Notes: generated from the sequence alone by a model not told the origin. A stretch of DNA of 64,000 bases from Lachnospiraceae bacterium (GCA_017408025.1 JAFQVJ010000040.1:1-64000), one strand, 5' to 3'. Counted from the first letter of the stretch, positions 35,408 through 44,154 are shown. Made by a program: numbers and translations.

Positions 35408-35459
35408 TGGACAGAATAGTATACTTTTGAGGTGCAAAAGTATACTATTCTGTCCATTG
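35405..35459. promoter_or_regulatory. 25-bp perfect palindrome between divergent promoters
   Basis: The arms at 35405-35429 (beginning CAATGGACAGAATAG) and 35435-35459 are perfect complements around the 5-nt spacer AGGTG. Each outer end is CAA/TTG and overlaps the -35 box of one of two divergent promoters. The place and symmetry suggest an operator for a dimeric regulator, most simply the locus-2 HTH/TPR protein. A rightward terminator is the main alternative, because T-rich sequence follows. Confidence 0.6.
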
Positions 35460-35485
35460 TTTTTCCTTTATTTTACGCCAATAAT
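35457..35485 (+). promoter_or_regulatory. Rightward promoter of the locus-2 peptide
   Basis: TTGTTT (35457-35462), 17-nt spacer, AATAAT (35480-35485). It overlaps the right edge of the palindrome by three bases and lies about 50 bp ahead of the peptide start. Confidence 0.5.
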
Positions 35486-35534
35486 ATAGCCATGCAATAA
35501 AAAAACTAGTCAAGAAGTTAAGAAACGATTACTT

Positions 35535-35684
35535 ATGAGAAAAATTATTAAAAACTTATTAGTCTTAACACTCATTGCTACATTGACAAGCTCACTTTGC
35601 TATATTAGCGATTCATCTAATCCCAATTTAGAAATGGGTACCTATAGCAATCGATCTAAAGTTAGTAACACATCTACAGACTAG
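35535..35684 (+). CDS. 49-residue exported peptide (candidate signal, locus 2)
   Basis: ATG at 35535 opens 49 codons. The peptide begins MRKIIKNLLVLTLIATLTSS, a basic N-terminus with a hydrophobic core, then has a polar tail of about 25 residues rich in Ser, Asn and Thr, ending SNTSTD. There is no strong ribosome binding site (an A/G-rich TAAGAAA lies nine bases upstream), which lowers confidence in the start. The length equals that of the locus-1 peptide although the tail sequences differ. It converges on a regulator with an 11-bp 3' overlap, exactly as at locus 1. I infer a secreted signalling pro-peptide specific to its own regulator. Confidence 0.65.
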   Translation: MRKIIKNLLVLTLIATLTSSLCYISDSSNPNLEMGTYSNRSKVSNTSTD

Positions 35685-37563
35685 TAAGCTGATTTTTGTA
35701 GAATAGTTCATCATTTGTATCTCCGATAAGTCCAGCTATGCATATACATCGATTCAACTCGCATTTGTAGTCAAAGCCCTGCTTTTTGCTTTCATTATTA
35801 TTCCATGCTTTATCGTAGATACTTTGATGTACTATCATAAATCTGTGCATTCTAAGTGATATTCTTATTAACTTATCTGCCACCTCATTGGCTTCATCGA
35901 ATCTTCTTAAGTCACCAAGTAAACTAGACATATAACTCATTATCAACTCATATATTGCTATTCTTCCATCCTCTAGACCCTCTTTTTCCCATTCCTTACA
36001 ATAGTCCCATATTTTTTTTATATATTTGTAGGCATCCTCATGTTGTCCGCTTTCATTATAAATTAAAGACATTTGATGAATAAGATTTACTTCTCTTGTC
36101 GTTAAAAATATCTGACCGTCGCATGCAAATACATCTTCCAAATTTATTGTCTTATTTAATGCTCTTTGTAATATATTCATACACTCTGCCGCTTCTATCC
36201 TTTTCGTTAACCACTTATTTCTAGTATCCGTCAATGCCAATACCTGCTCATTAATTGGATGTATATTATTCTTAAGCTTTTTCTTTAATTTCACCAAAAG
36301 CTTATCCACATCATCAAGCTTATATGAATTAGCAGCAAATCGAATTTCTTCATATAACTCTACTACTTCCTTATTACCCGTAACTATTCCCATATTTATA
36401 TAATCTGGATATAAACCTAATCTTCTAAACAGCTCTTTGAATATGTATGTTTGAACAGCTACCTGTCCATTTTCTCCTCGCGACAAAGTTTTAACATCAC
36501 ATAAATCTCCAGCTAACATCTTTTGTGTGACATTCATCATACCTCTACGCACCCTTATTACATCTGGTATGCAATAAATGCCACTTTCTCTATATATGTA
36601 ACAATCGTCGAGCAGATATGGTGATACTTTATATTCTTCATACAACTCTTTTATTGTTTTTAATTTAAATTGCGTATCTGCAACAATACACTCACACTCT
36701 TTTATCTTGCTTGCATCATTTAGGTATTCTTTTAACTGCTGTCTTATATCGACAACCATTTCCATTAATTCTACAAAGTAAAACATCTTTTTTCTTTGTT
36801 TTATTATTAATAATGCTTCATCACAGAACCTTAATAATTTTTCGTACGTTTCCTTTATATTTGAAACCTTCTCGCTCCGTACCAATTTCCTTATATCTTC
36901 ATATAAACATACTACCAGCTTGGGATATACTTTTGTCATTGACGAATTTCCATAAGGTGCATGCTCTATATACCTGAAGAATTTTTCATACATCTCCCAC
37001 AATTCCTCAACAGATTCAAAAGCTTTCTTTCTTCTCTTATACTCGACCGCAATGATAAATTCAACTGTAGATAACAAAATCTTATCTAAAGATGTTTCAT
37101 CAATGCTGGGAACTGTGCATTTTAAAGCTGATTTATACATTTCACAGGCTATACCTTCATATTTCTGTTCATCTCTATGACGTATAATCTGTAACTCCAT
37201 AAATGTACAAAATTGTTGTTGTAGGTTGTCTCTTCCATTTTTCTCAGATTTTCTACTAAATAAACAATATTCTTCTAATAGTTTTTCCGCTTCTAATAGT
37301 TCTCCCTTTTCAATTGCATTGATAATATCCATTCTTATCTTCCATACTATATAATCCGTATACTCAAGATATTTCTCATAACTACCATTATCAACACCTA
37401 GTCTTGCTAGCAGGCGTTTTATCGCTATTCTATCCAGTACTCTATCCCCACGTTCCACCTTACTATACATATCTTTTGTACAGATACCTTGACATAAAGC
37501 TTCACATGTAATATTCTGTTCTCTTCTAGCCGATACTAACATTTCCACTAACTTATCTTCCAT
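35674..37563 (-). CDS. Large HTH/TPR-like regulator, RRNPP-like (locus 2)
   Basis: This 629-residue paralogue of the locus-1 regulator shares, for example, AIKRLLARLGVDNGSYEKYL in the N-terminal region and ESGIYCIPDVIRVRRGMM ahead of the second HTH (about 335-390, with MNVTQKMLAGDLCDVKTLSRGENG). TPR-like helices lie between and after the HTH domains. The ATG at 37563 has AGGAGGGGAAAG before it; a longer frame to 37611 has no ribosome binding site. Its 3' end overlaps the peptide gene by 11 bp. Two HTH domains in one chain is unusual for peptide-responsive regulators. It probably controls the divergent promoters at 35380-35485. Confidence 0.76.
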   Translation of the reverse strand: MEDKLVEMLVSARREQNITCEALCQGICTKDMYSKVERGDRVLDRIAIKRLLARLGVDNGSYEKYLEYTDYIVWKIRMDIINAIEKGELLEAEKLLEEYCLFSRKSEKNGRDNLQQQFCTFMELQIIRHRDEQKYEGIACEMYKSALKCTVPSIDETSLDKILLSTVEFIIAVEYKRRKKAFESVEELWEMYEKFFRYIEHAPYGNSSMTKVYPKLVVCLYEDIRKLVRSEKVSNIKETYEKLLRFCDEALLIIKQRKKMFYFVELMEMVVDIRQQLKEYLNDASKIKECECIVADTQFKLKTIKELYEEYKVSPYLLDDCYIYRESGIYCIPDVIRVRRGMMNVTQKMLAGDLCDVKTLSRGENGQVAVQTYIFKELFRRLGLYPDYINMGIVTGNKEVVELYEEIRFAANSYKLDDVDKLLVKLKKKLKNNIHPINEQVLALTDTRNKWLTKRIEAAECMNILQRALNKTINLEDVFACDGQIFLTTREVNLIHQMSLIYNESGQHEDAYKYIKKIWDYCKEWEKEGLEDGRIAIYELIMSYMSSLLGDLRRFDEANEVADKLIRISLRMHRFMIVHQSIYDKAWNNNESKKQGFDYKCELNRCICIAGLIGDTNDELFYKNQLTSL

Positions 37564-37647
37564 CTTTCCCCTCCTCCATATAATTATTATAGTTTTGCAT
37601 ATTATATACATTTTAACACATTATCGCTATAAGCACTACAACAAAAG

Positions 37648-37702
37648 AAAAGCGTTGCATTCTGCGATTATCCATTTTGTATAACCACAGAAAGCAACGC
37701 TT
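37648..37702 (-). terminator. Terminator of metK
   Basis: AAGCGTTGC plus TTCTG (37650-37664) pair with CAGAA plus GCAACGCTT (37688-37702). Read leftwards, the stem is followed by TTTTCTTTTGTTG. Confidence 0.8.
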
Positions 37703-37724
37703 ATGCTTTTATTTTTTCTTTTAA

Positions 37725-38912
37725 TTATAATGCAGCCTTAAGTACATCCACCTTATCAAGCTTCTCCCAAGGTAAATCAAGGTCGTTACGCCCAAAATGA
37801 CCATAAGCAGCTGTCTGCTTGTAGATAGGTCTTCTAAGGTCCAACATCTTGATAATTCCAGCTGGGCGAAGATCAAAGTTTTCTCTGATGATTTCAACAA
37901 GCTTCTCATCTGAAAGCTTACCTGTTCCAAATGTATCTACCATGATAGATGTTGGGTATGCAACACCGATTGCATATGAAAGCTGAATCTCACACTTATC
38001 TGCAAGTCCTGCAGCTACGATATTCTTGGCAACATATCTGGCAGCGTATGCAGCTGAACGGTCAACCTTTGTACAATCCTTTCCAGAGAATGCACCACCA
38101 CCATGTCTGGCATATCCGCCGTATGTGTCTACGATAATCTTTCTTCCTGTAAGACCTGAATCACCATTTGGTCCACCGATAACAAATCTTCCTGTAGGAT
38201 TGATGAAGAACTTTGTACTATCATTTATAAGCTCCTGTGGAAGAACTGGCTCGAATACATGCTTCTTGATATCTGCATGAATCTGCTCCTGTGTTACATC
38301 CTTATCATGCTGTGTTGAAAGTACAACTGCATTGAGGCTTACTGGCTTACCAGCCTCGTCATACTCTACTGTAACCTGTGTCTTTCCATCTGGACGAAGA
38401 TATGGAAGTGTACCATTCTTTCTAACCTCTGTAAGCTTTCTTGCAAGCTTATGAGCAAGCGCTATAGGATATGGCATATATTCCTCTGTCTCGTTTGTAG
38501 CATAACCAAACATCATCCCCTGGTCTCCAGCACCTATTGCATCCAACTCTGAATCTGTCATTGTATTCTCTTTAGCTTCCAATGCCTTATCAACACCCAT
38601 AGCTATATCAGCTGACTGCTTGTCCAATGTAACAAGAACTGCACATGAGTCTGCATCAAAGCCCATATCTGAATGTGTGTATCCAATCTCTCTAACTGTG
38701 TCTCTAACTATAGCTGGGATATCAACGTTTGCCTTACTTGTAATCTCTCCCATAACCATGACCATACCTGTTGTTGTACATGTCTCACAGGCAACACGGC
38801 TCATTGGATCCTGTGCCATCATGGCATCTAATACTGCATCTGAAATAGCATCGCAAACTTTGTCTGGATGTCCTTCCGTAACTGACTCTGAAGTAAATAA
38901 TCTTTTTTCCAT
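37725..38912 (-). CDS. metK: S-adenosylmethionine synthetase
   Basis: MetK makes SAM from methionine and ATP. The 395-residue protein has the N-terminal motif [21 protein letters not shown], the methionine-loop region [21 protein letters not shown] near residue 120, and the phosphate-binding [23 protein letters not shown] near 265-285. All are well conserved and the length is normal. The gene has its own leader of about 400 bp with a SAM-I riboswitch (39217-39310), a terminator hairpin and an inserted composite repeat, so it should be switched off when SAM is high. Confidence 0.96.
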   Translation of the reverse strand: MEKRLFTSESVTEGHPDKVCDAISDAVLDAMMAQDPMSRVACETCTTTGMVMVMGEITSKANVDIPAIVRDTVREIGYTHSDMGFDADSCAVLVTLDKQSADIAMGVDKALEAKENTMTDSELDAIGAGDQGMMFGYATNETEEYMPYPIALAHKLARKLTEVRKNGTLPYLRPDGKTQVTVEYDEAGKPVSLNAVVLSTQHDKDVTQEQIHADIKKHVFEPVLPQELINDSTKFFINPTGRFVIGGPNGDSGLTGRKIIVDTYGGYARHGGGAFSGKDCTKVDRSAAYAARYVAKNIVAAGLADKCEIQLSYAIGVAYPTSIMVDTFGTGKLSDEKLVEIIRENFDLRPAGIIKMLDLRRPIYKQTAAYGHFGRNDLDLPWEKLDKVDVLKAAL

Positions 38913-38940
38913 TTGTACTCTCCTTTTTTGATATAATGCG

Positions 38941-39163
38941 ATCCTTAGCGGAGCGTTTTAATTGTATAGGGAATTTCGAAAAACTTTCCTATAGAACAAA
39001 GTGGACAAGTCCACTTCAACTCCATAAATCCCTCATTCACGAGGGACTTGCTCCACTTTGCGAGCCGAGCACGGTCAGCTTTAGCTGACATTTTCTTCTC
39101 GTGCGAGTGCTCATCTTATTTTAATTGTATAGGAAAGTTCGAAGAACTTTCCTATACAATTAA
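38941..39163 (+). repeat. Repeat family A, composite copy 2 in the metK leader
   Basis: A block of about 223 bp. It opens with ATCCTTAGCGGAGCG and an imperfect hairpin (TTGTATAGGGAATTT / AAACTTTCCTATA). Small stems follow: GTGGAC-AA-GTCCAC at 39001-39014, CCCTC/GAGGG at about 39030-39045, TCAGCT-TT-AGCTGA at 39075-39088, and GCACG/CGTGC. It ends with GAGTGCTCATCTTATTT and a perfect 19-bp hairpin (39121-39139 / 39145-39163, loop CGAAG). It looks like a small non-coding mobile or structured element bounded by two related hairpins. Confidence 0.75.
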
Positions 39164-39164
39164 G

Positions 39165-39196
39165 AAGTCCCGCTACACTTTTGTGTATCGGGACTT
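39165..39196 (-). terminator. Riboswitch terminator hairpin
   Basis: Reading leftwards, AAGTCCCGATACAC, loop AAAA, GTGTAGCGGGACTT. It lies between the SAM aptamer and metK, the expected expression platform. The U-tract is weak (CTTAATTG) because repeat family A begins directly after it. Confidence 0.75.
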
Positions 39197-39216
39197 GAAT
39201 TCAAGGTAATCAAATC

Positions 39217-39310
39217 CTCTTATTGTTCGAATACTCGCTCAGGTAGGCACCTTCCTTTCGGGGTTGCCGGGCTTCATAGATCCTTGTATCTCCACCACTC
39301 TGAATAAGAG
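39217..39310 (-). ncRNA. SAM-I (S-box) riboswitch
   Basis: Read leftwards, the 5' arm CTCTTAT (39310-39304) pairs with the 3' arm ATAAGAG (39223-39217). Between them are the S-box hallmarks GGTGGAGATACAAGG, ATGAAGCCCGGCAACC and AAGGTGCC. This is the usual control element upstream of metK and binds SAM. Confidence 0.92.
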
Positions 39311-39417
39311 AAATCATTTTTATTTAATTATATTTAATAACGATTAATACAATATAACATTGTATATGTAATGTCAAGATATTTAATGATTGTTTTTTTC
39401 AATATCCACTGGATATA

Positions 39418-40710
39418 TTATCCAACCTTAAGCTTGAACTTCTGCACTGCCTTGTCAGAATCCACTATCTCAACATTTCCGCCAAGCTTCTGAAGCTTCT
39501 TTTCAAACATTTCGTAGCCTCTCTTGATATAGTGAATATTGTCAATCATAGTATAGCCTTCTGCTGCCATACCAGCAATAACAAGTGCCGCACCTGCTCT
39601 CAAATCAAGAGCACTTACCTCTGCTCCAGTAAAGCGATCTATACCTTCTATAACTGCAATATTACCTTCAACCTTTATAGTTGCTCCCATCTTTGTAAGC
39701 TCATCCACATACTTAAATCTATTTTCAAAAAGATTTTCTGTAATAGTACTTGTTCCATTTGCTAATGCCAATGCAACTGCCATCTGTGGCTGCATATCCG
39801 TCGGGAAACCTGGATATGGTAGTGTTCTAACGTTTGTTGCTTGAAGTGACGGATTTCCTATAACTCTTACTGCATCATCATACTCCTCAACAGTACATCC
39901 AATTTCATAAAGCTTGGCTGTTGTAGCCTCAAGATGTTTTGGAATAACATTCTTCACAAGAACATCACCCTTTGTAATTGCTGCTGCAAGCATAAAAGTT
40001 CCAGCCTCAATCTGATCAGGTATTACGGAATATTCACTTCCATGAAGCTTCTCTACTCCCTTTATACGGATAACATCTGTTCCAGCACCCTTAATATTTG
40101 CACCCATGCTATTAAGCATATTTGCGATATCAACAACATGTGGTTCCTTTGCAACATTTTCAAGCACAGTATTACCCTTTGCAAGAGTTGCTGCAAGCAT
40201 AACATTAATAGTTGCACCTACTGTAACCACATCAAAGAAAATATGATTTCCTACAAGCTCATCGGCCTGAGCGATAATCATACCATGTTCAATCTTTATA
40301 TCCGCTCCAAGAGCCTTAAATCCCTTAATATGCTGATCTATAGGTCTACTTCCTATGTTACAGCCACCCGGTAAGGATACCTCTGCCCTCTTATACTTAC
40401 CAAGTAATGCTCCCACAAGATAGTATGAAGCTCTCATCTTCTTGATATATTCATTATCTGCTACTGTAGATGTAATAGTTTTACCACTGATATCAACACA
40501 GTGACGGTTTGTTCTCTTAACAGTTGCACCTACTTCTGCTATGGCATCAATCAGTACATTCACGTCGCTAACATCTGGAAGATTGTCTATTGTAACTGTT
40601 TCGTCAGCCATAACTGCCGCTGCCAAAATACCAAGAGCCGCATTCTTCGCACCACTAATCTCTACCTCGCCTGCCAGTGGTGTGCCTCCTTTAATAATGT
40701 ATTTTTCCAT
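39418..40710 (-). CDS. murA: UDP-N-acetylglucosamine 1-carboxyvinyltransferase
   Basis: MurA transfers enolpyruvate from PEP to UDP-GlcNAc, the first committed step of peptidoglycan synthesis. The 430-residue protein has the N-terminal substrate Lys in ISGAKNAALGILAA near residue 22, the active-site Cys loop LPGGCNIGSRPIDQHIKG near 115, and YPGFPTDMQPQMAVAL near 305. The Cys is present, so the enzyme should be sensitive to fosfomycin. Of the two adjacent ATGs, the one at 40710 is six bases after GAGG and is preferred. It stands between aroK and the metK riboswitch; no terminator is obvious before the riboswitch. Confidence 0.94.
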   Translation of the reverse strand: MEKYIIKGGTPLAGEVEISGAKNAALGILAAAVMADETVTIDNLPDVSDVNVLIDAIAEVGATVKRTNRHCVDISGKTITSTVADNEYIKKMRASYYLVGALLGKYKRAEVSLPGGCNIGSRPIDQHIKGFKALGADIKIEHGMIIAQADELVGNHIFFDVVTVGATINVMLAATLAKGNTVLENVAKEPHVVDIANMLNSMGANIKGAGTDVIRIKGVEKLHGSEYSVIPDQIEAGTFMLAAAITKGDVLVKNVIPKHLEATTAKLYEIGCTVEEYDDAVRVIGNPSLQATNVRTLPYPGFPTDMQPQMAVALALANGTSTITENLFENRFKYVDELTKMGATIKVEGNIAVIEGIDRFTGAEVSALDLRAGAALVIAGMAAEGYTMIDNIHYIKRGYEMFEKKLQKLGGNVEIVDSDKAVQKFKLKVG

Positions 40711-40888
40711 CATACACCTCAATTTTTCAATTGTGCTTATATTATATAATTAAATGTTTCTATTTATGTCTATCATTTTATGCAAATTTCTAAAAATAGA
40801 GAATTTTTCTCATTAAAAGTACGAGCACAAAAGTACCCGTATCATTTTCATTATAACACAACTTTTCTATTTGTAAATAAAATATTTT

Positions 40889-41389
40889 TTACTGAAGCTT
40901 TTCCATTATTCTTGAGATAGTATCAGAGACGGATTTACAGCCATTCTCATCAACAGTTATATCTGCATATTTTTCGTATAATGGTGTTCTTTCATCATAT
41001 AAATCTTTCAATGTCTGTCCATCTTTGAGTGCTACACCTCTACCCTTAAGATTGCCCACTCTTTCATTAATAGATTCATAATCTGCTTTTAGATACAATA
41101 CAGTTCCAATTTCTTTTAGATGCTCCATAGCCTTTTCTCCATATATTACACTTCCCCCAGTAGCTATAATGCATTTTTCACACTCTATAGAAGCATTTAC
41201 TCTATTTTCCACATCAATAAATCCTTCCAAGCCCTTTTCTTCCATAATTTCACATAAAAGCTTCCCTTCCTGCTCCTGTATCAATAAATCTGAATCAACA
41301 AATCTATATCCAAGTATCTTTGCTAAAACTACTCCTACACTACTTTTACCTACGCCTGGCATTCCTATTAGTACTATATTATTTTTCAT
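40889..41389 (-). CDS. aroK: Shikimate kinase
   Basis: AroK phosphorylates shikimate at the 3-hydroxyl, step five of the chorismate pathway. The 166-residue protein has P-loop GMPGVGKSSVG at residues 9-19, substrate-binding DSD at about 32-34, the IATGGSVIYGEKA block near 75 (Gly-Gly loop), and the lid Arg in LKGRGVALKD near 114. The second conserved Arg is in DERTPLYEKYAD near 133. Length and motif order are normal. It is the first gene of a leftward pair with murA, spaced by about 180 bp. Confidence 0.93.
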   Translation of the reverse strand: MKNNIVLIGMPGVGKSSVGVVLAKILGYRFVDSDLLIQEQEGKLLCEIMEEKGLEGFIDVENRVNASIECEKCIIATGGSVIYGEKAMEHLKEIGTVLYLKADYESINERVGNLKGRGVALKDGQTLKDLYDERTPLYEKYADITVDENGCKSVSDTISRIMEKLQ

Positions 41390-41495
41390 AATGGCTATAT
41401 CCTTTCAACACGATTTCTTTTCTATTCTATCACATATAATTTATTTTTCATATTATATCTTAATATCATTAATTCGCATTGATTTATCCGTTTAT

Positions 41496-41524
41496 TTGAC
41501 ATTTGCAACTAAAAGGATTATAAT
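41496..41524 (+). promoter_or_regulatory. Consensus sigma-A promoter of pgsA
   Basis: TTGACA (41496-41501), 17-nt spacer, TATAAT (41519-41524): both boxes match consensus exactly. Confidence 0.85.
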
Positions 41525-41577
41525 ATGTCCTAGTTTTTTCTTCCCTTTTATGGGACAAACATAAGAAAGGAGCCATT

Positions 41578-42183
41578 ATGAAAGGCCGACCAAGAAAACA
41601 GGATTTGATAAACATTCCTAATGTACTATGCTATATTCGTATATTGCTCGTTCCATTTTTTGTTTATCTATTTATAGAAGAATATTATTGGCAATCTGCT
41701 GTTGTTGTCATGGTAGCAGCTGCAACTGATGTTGTTGACGGGTGGATTGCACGACACTTTAACATGGTTACAGACTGGGGTAAATTTATTGACCCGCTGG
41801 CTGACAAGCTTATGCAGTTTGCAATGTTAGCCATGGCTATACTTAAAAATCCATGGGTTTGGATTCTCATAGGATTATTTGTACTCAAAGAAGTGGTCAT
41901 GTTAGTTGTTGGCTTATACATATATCACAAGGGTGATAATTTAAATGGTGCAATGTGGTGTGGAAAGCTTTGTACAGTTGTTTTAGATGCAAGCTTATTG
42001 TCTATTATCGCATTTCCGCCAAGCATCATTGTAGACGAGGTTGTCTGGATACTTATAGCTATTTGCTCCGGATTTCTTATTATGTCCTTCGTAGTCTACA
42101 TGAATGCATATAAAAAACTGTATCGAGAAATGAAAGCTGACGGTACGATTAGCGACAATGAAATACATAAAAACAATAACTAA
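41578..42183 (+). CDS. pgsA: CDP-alcohol phosphatidyltransferase, probable PgsA
   Basis: PgsA makes phosphatidylglycerophosphate from CDP-diacylglycerol and glycerol-3-phosphate for phosphatidylglycerol synthesis. The 201-residue membrane protein has four to five helices and the family motif DVVDGWIARHFNMVTDWGKF followed by IDPLADK (residues 54-81), containing the D-G-x2-A-R-x8-G-x3-D-x3-D pattern. The N-terminus LINIPNVLCYIRILLVPFFV is typical of PgsA. AAGGAG precedes the start, behind a perfect promoter. Another CDP-alcohol substrate cannot be fully excluded. Confidence 0.88.
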   Translation: MKGRPRKQDLINIPNVLCYIRILLVPFFVYLFIEEYYWQSAVVVMVAAATDVVDGWIARHFNMVTDWGKFIDPLADKLMQFAMLAMAILKNPWVWILIGLFVLKEVVMLVVGLYIYHKGDNLNGAMWCGKLCTVVLDASLLSIIAFPPSIIVDEVVWILIAICSGFLIMSFVVYMNAYKKLYREMKADGTISDNEIHKNNN

Positions 42184-42192
42184 TTAAATGCA

Positions 42193-42225
42193 AAATGGTA
42201 TGTTCAAGTAGAGAACATACCATTT
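42193..42225. terminator. Bidirectional terminator
   Basis: AAATGGTATGTTC (42193-42205) pairs with GAACATACCATTT (42213-42225), between convergent pgsA and the flavin reductase gene. Confidence 0.8.
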
Positions 42226-42229
42226 ATTA

Positions 42230-42814
42230 CTATTTGCTTCTTTTTTTAACATGTTTTTTCTTTACACTATAACCAAAGGTTCCAAGCTTTTCACCCATAC
42301 TATAGTATTCTCCATGAGAATATACAATTGGGTCAGCTTTTGATAAATCAAATTTTCCTTTTTCATCCATATATTTTTTGTCTGCATGGACTGCCACCAC
42401 TTGTGCAACAAACATATGGTGAGAGCCAAGCTCTTCAATTTTTACAACCTTGCATTCGATATTTACAGGACTTTCCTTTATAAGCGGCACACTGACCTCT
42501 GATGGCTCTTCCCTTGTAAGCGCCAGTTCTTTAAATTTATCTACATCACGGCCCGAACGAACACCACAGTAATCTGTTGCGTATGTCAATTCCTTTGTGG
42601 TGAGATTAATAACAAATTCGCCTGTTTCTTTTATAATATTATACGAATAACGCTCTGGTCTAACTGATATATATGCCATGGCTGGATTGGTGCAGATAGT
42701 TCCTGTCCAGGCTATGGTGATAATATTATCGTTTCCTGCCTTATCCCTACATGTCACCATCACTGCCGGTATAGGATAAACCATATTGCCTGCTTTCCAA
42801 ATTTCCTTTGCCAT
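42230..42814 (-). CDS. Flavin reductase-like FMN-binding protein
   Basis: The 194-residue protein belongs to the flavin-reductase-like split-barrel family. It shows PIPAVMVTCRDKAGNDNIITIAWTG at about 17-41 (FMN phosphate loop), ISVRPERYSYNIIKETGEFVINL near 50-72, and SPVNIECKVVKIEELGSHHMFVAQV near 115-140. It presumably binds FMN and reduces it or another acceptor with NAD(P)H, in the cytoplasm. The C-terminus is a short basic tail (VKKKHVKKRSK). It is separated by 14 bp from the membrane protein upstream on the same strand, so the two may form an operon. Confidence 0.87.
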   Translation of the reverse strand: MAKEIWKAGNMVYPIPAVMVTCRDKAGNDNIITIAWTGTICTNPAMAYISVRPERYSYNIIKETGEFVINLTTKELTYATDYCGVRSGRDVDKFKELALTREEPSEVSVPLIKESPVNIECKVVKIEELGSHHMFVAQVVAVHADKKYMDEKGKFDLSKADPIVYSHGEYYSMGEKLGTFGYSVKKKHVKKRSK

Positions 42815-42828
42815 GTTTATTCTCCTTT

Positions 42829-43980
42829 TTACTCCGTTGCTTCTTCCTTTTTACTATAATCTATACACGTCATATTCAATGTATTACAGTACCAGTTTTC
42901 TCCTTCTTTTATAAAATGAAGTGTGACACTGCTACTGCTTGTACCTTCATATTTCTCTCTTACACCACCCTTGCTATTTCGTTTTCCTCTGGCGCTAAAG
43001 GTGCATTCAAAGGAAATCGTCACATCAGCCTCATATGGATACGAATAATCAAATACATCATAGTTAAATGATGTGAACTCCATGCTATTAAGTGTTGAAC
43101 CATCTTCCGGTTTGATAGCAGCAAGCATATTATCATAGACCGATGTAAGCATAGATATAGTTGCCTCATCCTGTTTAAAGTATGAACTTACATTATCGAT
43201 TCCGCTTTCACTAAATATAGCTGAATACATCCCCACAACAATATCCTGGGAACTCTGCTTGATTTCTTCTGCTTTGTCTTGCGCTAACTGTAGTTCTTCC
43301 ACATCCAACACATATGACGAATTATTTTCTGTCCAGGATACCTCTGCTTCAACTACCTCAAGACCGTCCTTCTGAACATACACCACATGTTTCCCCTTAA
43401 ATAAACGTGGTATAACATATGTATCATTACCTGCTACTTCATCTTTTTCTATGTTAGCATTATCAAGAGTAATCTCTATTCCATCTACATATACAGTAAA
43501 GCCTGATGGTACTGTAAATGTACTGTCTTCTATAATCATTTCATCAATATCAAGCTTCCACTTTGGAAAAAAAATATATGTTTTTTCATCCTTTTCTTGA
43601 AAATCAAGTGTGGATTTATGCGTTTCACCATCTTTGGTTTTGTAGACTATACTCACTTTAGCCTCATCATCTTCCTCTGTTATCTCCTCTATGACTATAT
43701 CGTCCTCACTGATTTCCCCATACATATTTTCAGCCATATCATTGAAAGACACTTCATTTATAAAATCATTATCTATAACCTCTGCATAATTGTAAAACGC
43801 AGTCCAATTATTATCATTAAAATATTCAACTGCTTCATCAACATATTTATCAACAGCATTTGCCTTGTTAAGTCCTAACATTATGCCTATAAATGCGGAT
43901 AGCAACAATAACATAAACGATCCTAACAAATGCATTATCGATGATTTTTTTCTCTTTAAGAAACTAGCAATCTTGTTCAT
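42829..43980 (-). CDS. Membrane-anchored protein with TcaA-like domains
   Basis: The 383-residue protein has a basic N-terminus and a single membrane helix at residues 14-36, so most of it lies outside the cell. Residues 40-125 form a small alpha/beta domain (NDNNWTAFYNYAEVIDNDFI), and a domain at about 150-215 contains VPSGFTVYVDGIEITLDNA, like the repeated domains of TcaA/YvbJ. A C-terminal NTF2-like domain (about 250-375) ends in HFIKEGENWYCNTLNMTC. The N-terminal zinc ribbon of YvbJ is missing. Family members are linked to cell-wall stress, but the function here is not established. Confidence 0.68.
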   Translation of the reverse strand: MNKIASFLKRKKSSIMHLLGSFMLLLLSAFIGIMLGLNKANAVDKYVDEAVEYFNDNNWTAFYNYAEVIDNDFINEVSFNDMAENMYGEISEDDIVIEEITEEDDEAKVSIVYKTKDGETHKSTLDFQEKDEKTYIFFPKWKLDIDEMIIEDSTFTVPSGFTVYVDGIEITLDNANIEKDEVAGNDTYVIPRLFKGKHVVYVQKDGLEVVEAEVSWTENNSSYVLDVEELQLAQDKAEEIKQSSQDIVVGMYSAIFSESGIDNVSSYFKQDEATISMLTSVYDNMLAAIKPEDGSTLNSMEFTSFNYDVFDYSYPYEADVTISFECTFSARGKRNSKGGVREKYEGTSSSSVTLHFIKEGENWYCNTLNMTCIDYSKKEEATE

Positions 43981-44079
43981 TTCCTATTCCTACCTCTATA
44001 TTTTCATTATTATATAACATTTCTATACGTTCCAAGTATACTACATTTTTTCATTCATTCAAAGATATTTATTCACTTC

Positions 44080-44108
44080 TTGTGCATTTATATAAAATAA
44101 TGTATACT
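44080..44108 (+). promoter_or_regulatory. Sigma-A-type promoter of the sigma-like gene
   Basis: TTGTGC (44080-44085), 17-nt spacer, TATACT (44103-44108), about 45 bp ahead of the start. Confidence 0.6.
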
Positions 44109-44154
44109 TTAGGATACAAAATTGTTATTTAACTATGAAAGGTATTATTAAATT

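Noticed and set aside
35405..35459. Palindrome as a plain terminator
   Set aside because: No gene reads into it from the left: the leftward gene starts there and the rightward peptide starts after it. Its ends also coincide with two -35 boxes, so an operator is preferred.
39934..40374. 146-codon rightward frame
   Set aside because: It lies wholly antisense inside murA, has no ribosome binding site and has His/Cys/Ser-rich composition typical of an antisense shadow.
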